Source: a virus. Taken from it: 64,000 nt of DNA. Shown here one piece after another: positions 61,146 through 64,000 of this stretch. Every line of letters starts with the position of its first letter. The first letter of the stretch is position 1. Position numbers and translations under genes: made by a program. The DNA is taken from the IMG/VR virus record IMGVR_UViG_3300005095_000179, positions 410 to 64,409 of that record, one strand, 5' to 3'. The notes below the pieces were generated by a model, which worked only from the letters and a program-made list of their open reading frames with translations, was not told the DNA's origin and did no database searches.

Positions 61146-61424
61146 CTAAGAGTATTTCTCTAGGTGAAGTTCAGTGGCTCTAAGTAGTTTTGCGTTTCCT
61201 CTTCCTAGAACACTTGGGTTTGTTAGCACTTCTTTCTTTTTAAATCTTTCTTTTTGAGAATTATCAAACATTATTTTATCGAAAAAATGAGAAAGTATTT
61301 GTTCTGTATCTGTTGATTTTTTATTACTAAACGAGTCATAGACATTAGGAGAAAAGAACTCTGAACTAGAGGTTTTTCTTGCTAATTTAGAGAGGTTGCT
61401 TTTTAGACTATTTGATATCGTCAT
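61146..61424 (-). CDS. Small hypothetical protein before the terminase C half
   Basis: 92 residues, basic, Ser/Lys-rich and helical (NSLKSNLSKLARKTSSSEFF, GNAKLLRATELHLEKYS at the end). The ribosome binding site is weak (AAAAGA). No family recognised; it is not an intein N fragment and has no Walker A. It could be a small terminase or a bystander in the inter-fragment region. Confidence 0.5.
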   Translation of the reverse strand: MTISNSLKSNLSKLARKTSSSEFFSPNVYDSFSNKKSTDTEQILSHFFDKIMFDNSQKERFKKKEVLTNPSVLGRGNAKLLRATELHLEKYS

Positions 61425-61490
61425 TTTAAATCTTTTGGTTTTTAAATACTTAAGTGATACTCTCTAAATATAAAGTAATTTTATCTTTAT

Positions 61491-61518
61491 CTTGGCTTGA
61501 ACAAGTGTTCAAGCCAAG
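61491..61518 (-). terminator. 13-bp hairpin after the BspA-like gene
   Basis: CTTGGCTTGAACA / TGTTCAAGCCAAG, a perfect 13-bp stem with a 2-base loop, 41 bp after the TGA at 61559. On the minus strand ATAAAGATAAAATT follows, AT-rich but not a T run, so it may be a transcript end or processing site rather than a classic terminator. Confidence 0.5.
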
Positions 61519-61558
61519 AGTTCCTAATTCATCGACCTTTGTTATAAAGAAGTCAACT

Positions 61559-62365
61559 TCAACAGTCAAATTTACCTGAAACACATCCTTCGATGTACCA
61601 CTCTGGTTCGTTTCCTTCTAATGGAGAATTCTTAAACATGTCTTTAATATAGTTTAAGTTTTTAGGTTCCCACTTAGAGATATCTCCGTTGAATTCTGAT
61701 TCTTCAAACATACAACACGTACTGGTAACATTCCCGACATTCCACTTAGAGATATCTCCGTTGAAAGAAGATTGTCTGAACATGGTACCCATATCATTTA
61801 CATTACTTACATCCCATTTAGAGATATCTCCGTTAAAAGAAGACCCATCAAACATCCCATACATACTCCTAACATTCCCAACATTCCAATTAGAAATGTC
61901 TCCATTAAATTTAGAATCATAAAACAAATCTTCCATATCAGTGATTCTAGATACGTCTATGTCATTTAGGTCAGCGTCATCACCTCTTTTTTCTATTAAT
62001 TCATTTATTAAAGATTCCAATTCTTCTTCATTTTTAGGAAAGAACTGATAAACTTTTCCACTAGGTTTTCTCGGTGGATTAGAACCTAAACTTCTTCCTA
62101 AGAACTTTTTCATGTCTCGTACTTTAGAAAGGTCTTTAATTGACTTTAGTTTTCTTGAAACTGAGAAATACTCATCACCTTCTTTGAATCCAACCAAGTA
62201 CCCTTCAGTGTTGAAGACTAAAGTCATATTGTCGTATTCTACTTCTAACCTATCCGGATATGTTTCGATGTTGATGGTTTTTGAACCTATGTAGTCCTTA
62301 ATTAAAAACAAATACTTATCTGATTGGGATCCGATTTTTAATTCTTGGATAATTTCTCTTATCAT
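61559..62365 (-). CDS. BspA/DUF285-type repeat protein
   Basis: 268 residues. Residues about 135-260 are five repeats of the 26-residue DUF285 type: FNGDISNWNVGNVRSMYGMF, FNGDISKWDVSNVNDMGTMF and so on. The N-terminal 120 residues (IIQELKIGSQSDKYLFLIKD, LEVEYDNMTLVFNTEGYLVG) form a separate domain with a basic linker. No signal peptide. Such repeats are common on bacterial surface proteins. In a phage, and inside the fractured terminase locus, the role is unknown. AAGGAG start and promoter motif at 62393. Confidence 0.8.
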   Translation of the reverse strand: MIREIIQELKIGSQSDKYLFLIKDYIGSKTINIETYPDRLEVEYDNMTLVFNTEGYLVGFKEGDEYFSVSRKLKSIKDLSKVRDMKKFLGRSLGSNPPRKPSGKVYQFFPKNEEELESLINELIEKRGDDADLNDIDVSRITDMEDLFYDSKFNGDISNWNVGNVRSMYGMFDGSSFNGDISKWDVSNVNDMGTMFRQSSFNGDISKWNVGNVTSTCCMFEESEFNGDISKWEPKNLNYIKDMFKNSPLEGNEPEWYIEGCVSGKFDC

Positions 62366-62392
62366 TTTTGCTCCTTATGAAAATTCTAAAGT

Positions 62393-62400
62393 TATTTAAT
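62393..62400 (-). promoter_or_regulatory. Candidate late promoter ATTAAATA
   Basis: Minus-strand ATTAAATA 28 bp upstream of the 62365 start, overlapping the stop of the 53-residue ORF. Confidence 0.5.
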
Positions 62401-62557
62401 CTTCCATGTATTCACTTAATTCATATTTTTCGATATCTTCGTCACTCATACTGTAAACTATCTTTAGAATCCCATTCACTGATTTTGATATAGGTTGTTG
62501 AAGTTTATCTATCACTTCTTTCTCGAAATTTATTCTTACTTGTATGAATTTTCCCAT
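62396..62557 (-). CDS. Small ORF overlapping the endonuclease end
   Basis: 53 residues: MGKFIQVRINFEKEVIDKLQ, then PISKSVNGILKIVYSMSDED and IEKYELSEYMED. AAGGAA lies 5-6 bases before the ATG. The first 53 bases overlap the endonuclease gene in another frame. Acidic C-terminus, no recognised family. The strong ribosome binding site is the main support. Confidence 0.5.
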   Translation of the reverse strand: MGKFIQVRINFEKEVIDKLQQPISKSVNGILKIVYSMSDEDIEKYELSEYMED

Positions 62558-64000
62558 AATTTTTCCTTATTCTATATTTATAGTTTCCGCAATCATGAAA
62601 TATCCTATATCCATTTATCATTAAATTTTCATTCGCTGTGAGGTGTTCGTTGAAATTTTCTAGTAAGTTCTTTAGTTTATGTTTTTGATACTTCATCCTA
62701 TTCTCTAATTTAAATGTTTTAGGATTCAAAACGAACATGTTTGGCTTTGTGATTGATAACATTTTAGAAAACTTGGAATACACATTTTCCTTAAATGTCC
62801 ACCTTCTATTCCCATATGAAATGATTTCTTCTACATTATTGTATTTGAAATATTCATTCAACAACTTAGAGTATCCTCCAATGACAATGGTGTTTCTCAG
62901 TGAAGCAAATCTATGAAGTTCGTATTCGTCCTTAAATCTAGACTTTCCGAATGTCATAACTGAAACTAATTCTCCATCTATCTCTAAACCAAAGTTTTCC
63001 TTCGCAGCAGTACTTCCTTGGAGATGATTTAAATCTAAAAATTTAGAAGCTTCTTTATGAGAAATTCTTCTTACTTTAGTTTTTCTAGCTGGTATTTTAT
63101 CAGCTTTCCCAAGTTTTAGGAGAATTTTACTTTTCCAAATTTCTTTTTTAATTGGGTCTAACCACTCATCTTCGTTTATATGAAATAAGTGAATATCTCT
63201 TTCTTCACACAATTCAGTTTTATTCAGGTGATAGTTCTTGTCCATAATCTTATTGAACTTTTCGTATTTAGAAATTCCAGAGGTGTGATACATTAATCCG
63301 TTGAATTCTATCGCAAAGTTCAGTTCTGGGATAAAAATGTCTAATTCAAGAGGAGTAATGGTTCTCCTGTCATTCTTTCTTACTTCACCATTATAGTTTT
63401 CTTTTATGAAGTCATATATCTCAAATTCTAAACTTTCTCTTCTGAAGAATTTGTCATCAAATCCCATATCTCCCAATATTGGAATTAAGTATGCTCTAGA
63501 AACATTATAGTACTCTTCCATTTCTTTTAAGGAAACCTTATCTCCTTTAAGAAATTTATCTTCCACCACTTTCTTAGAAAGTTCTAAATCTGAATTAAAA
63601 TCTTTGAAGTAGTAATGTCTAACTCCATATTTCTCAATGAAAGTAGCTTCCAATGAATTATACCATTTTCTATTTCTTTCTTCAAAAATCTTTAAGCCAA
63701 GTTCTTCTCCGTACTTTTCTATACATATTTCTTTACTGAACCGTTTTTGAATTTCACTGATTTTCTTTCTAGCTTCTTCCTCACTAAGTCCTCTTTTGGT
63801 CCAATACAGTACTTGTGTATAAGTGACCCTTTTACTTGAATTATCTGAATCCCAGAATGTTTTAGCTAAATCACTTTGGTACTTTGACACCAATTCTTTC
63901 GCTTCTTTTTGTGAGAATCCTTGAGATATATGCCTTTCTTCTCTATTTGGAAGATTTCTAGTTCTTTTCTTTATAAGTTCTTTTCGTTTTTGTTCATAAT
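62505..64000 (-). CDS. EDxHD/Vsr-like homing endonuclease (partial at window edge)
   Basis: The frame stays open to the window end, so the TTG at 63893 is not the true start. The N-terminal visible part has repeated DNA-binding-like segments (HISQGFSQKEAKELVSKYQS, RGLSEEEARKKISEIQKRFS). The catalytic region is Vsr-like: TPLELDIFIPELNFAIEFNG then LMYHTSG, and a LCEERDIHLFHINEDEWLDP segment with KKEIWKSKI after it. This fits the EDxHD homing endonucleases known from phage introns and from fractured split-intein genes. It lies on the side where the terminase N half should be. Confidence 0.83.
   Translation of the reverse strand, partial: YEQKRKELIKKRTRNLPNREERHISQGFSQKEAKELVSKYQSDLAKTFWDSDNSSKRVTYTQVLYWTKRGLSEEEARKKISEIQKRFSKEICIEKYGEELGLKIFEERNRKWYNSLEATFIEKYGVRHYYFKDFNSDLELSKKVVEDKFLKGDKVSLKEMEEYYNVSRAYLIPILGDMGFDDKFFRRESLEFEIYDFIKENYNGEVRKNDRRTITPLELDIFIPELNFAIEFNGLMYHTSGISKYEKFNKIMDKNYHLNKTELCEERDIHLFHINEDEWLDPIKKEIWKSKILLKLGKADKIPARKTKVRRISHKEASKFLDLNHLQGSTAAKENFGLEIDGELVSVMTFGKSRFKDEYELHRFASLRNTIVIGGYSKLLNEYFKYNNVEEIISYGNRRWTFKENVYSKFSKMLSITKPNMFVLNPKTFKLENRMKYQKHKLKNLLENFNEHLTANENLMINGYRIFHDCGNYKYRIRKNYGKIHTSKNKFRERSDR

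Noticed and set aside
63888-63893. TTG/GTG at 63888-63893 as the endonuclease start
   Set aside because: The frame stays open upstream to the window edge with coding-like sequence (HISQGFSQKEAKEL), so the gene is simply cut by the window.
1-64000. Diversity-generating retroelement (reverse transcriptase with template/variable repeats)
   Set aside because: No reverse transcriptase frame and no adenine-biased variable copy pair is visible, although Mtd-like N-termini occur. It could still lie outside the window.

Overview
The window is a 64 kb stretch of an AT-rich contractile-tailed (myovirus) phage genome with a T4-like late gene repertoire. Every gene I accept lies on the minus strand, so transcription runs from high to low coordinates. 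A two-protein spanin pair (inner-membrane subunit plus outer-membrane lipoprotein) points to a Gram-negative host. The host genus cannot be read from the sequence. I see no tRNA, rRNA, integrase, CRISPR array or reverse transcriptase.

Layout in transcription order. (1) 64.0-61.1 kb: a Vsr-like (EDxHD) homing endonuclease cut by the window edge, a 53-residue ORF, a BspA/DUF285 repeat protein and a 92-residue ORF. (2) 61.1-59.1 kb: the C-terminal half of the terminase large subunit. It begins with the C-terminal part of a split intein, and the N-terminal half must lie outside the window. (3) 59.1-53.4 kb: portal, probable core protein, fused prohead protease-scaffold, and major capsid protein with a strong terminator. 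(4) 53.3-49.2 kb: head accessory and neck/connector genes. (5) 49.2-45.7 kb: sheath and two tail-tube paralogues. (6) 45.7-45.1 kb: the only long non-coding gap, carrying promoter motifs and an inverted pair of a dispersed element. (7) 45.1-31.8 kb: gp26-like protein, a tiny overlapping ORF, a tape measure with two wall-hydrolase domains, then baseplate hub, gp53-like, spike, PAAR tip, gp25-like and gp6/J-like genes. (8) 31.8-14.8 kb: two giant DUF4815 proteins, several tail fibres and YadA-like repeat fibres, and adhesins with 24-residue repeats. (9) 14.8-7.3 kb: LamG-like fibres, a TIM-barrel hydrolase-like tail protein and small tail proteins. (10) 7.3-4.1 kb: lysis cassette with M15 peptidase, holin-like protein, i-spanin, o-spanin and GH108 muramidase. 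(11) 4.1-0 kb: small ORFs, endonuclease VII-like resolvase, and two more repeat adhesins.

Two systems stand out. First, four adhesin or low-complexity fibre genes carry frame-breaking indels of the slipped-strand type: a 16-bp, a 7-bp and a 2-bp tandem duplication, and an 8-bp loss inside a 21-bp repeat. The repeat modules of the adhesins are nearly identical in DNA between paralogues. I saw no comparable break in the roughly 40 kb of core virion genes, so this looks like phase or antigenic variation of receptor-binding proteins, unless it is an assembly artefact. Second, the terminase is a fractured gene: its C half carries an unusually long intein C fragment, and a homing endonuclease lies on the side where the missing N half should be.

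Regulation: an octamer (A/G)TTAAATA, read on the minus strand, recurs in the gaps before transcription units. At several sites it follows a hairpin that closes the preceding gene. I read it as this phage's version of the T4 late promoter (TATAAATA). Ribosome binding sites are mostly strong (AAGGAG), and many genes overlap by 1-11 bases.
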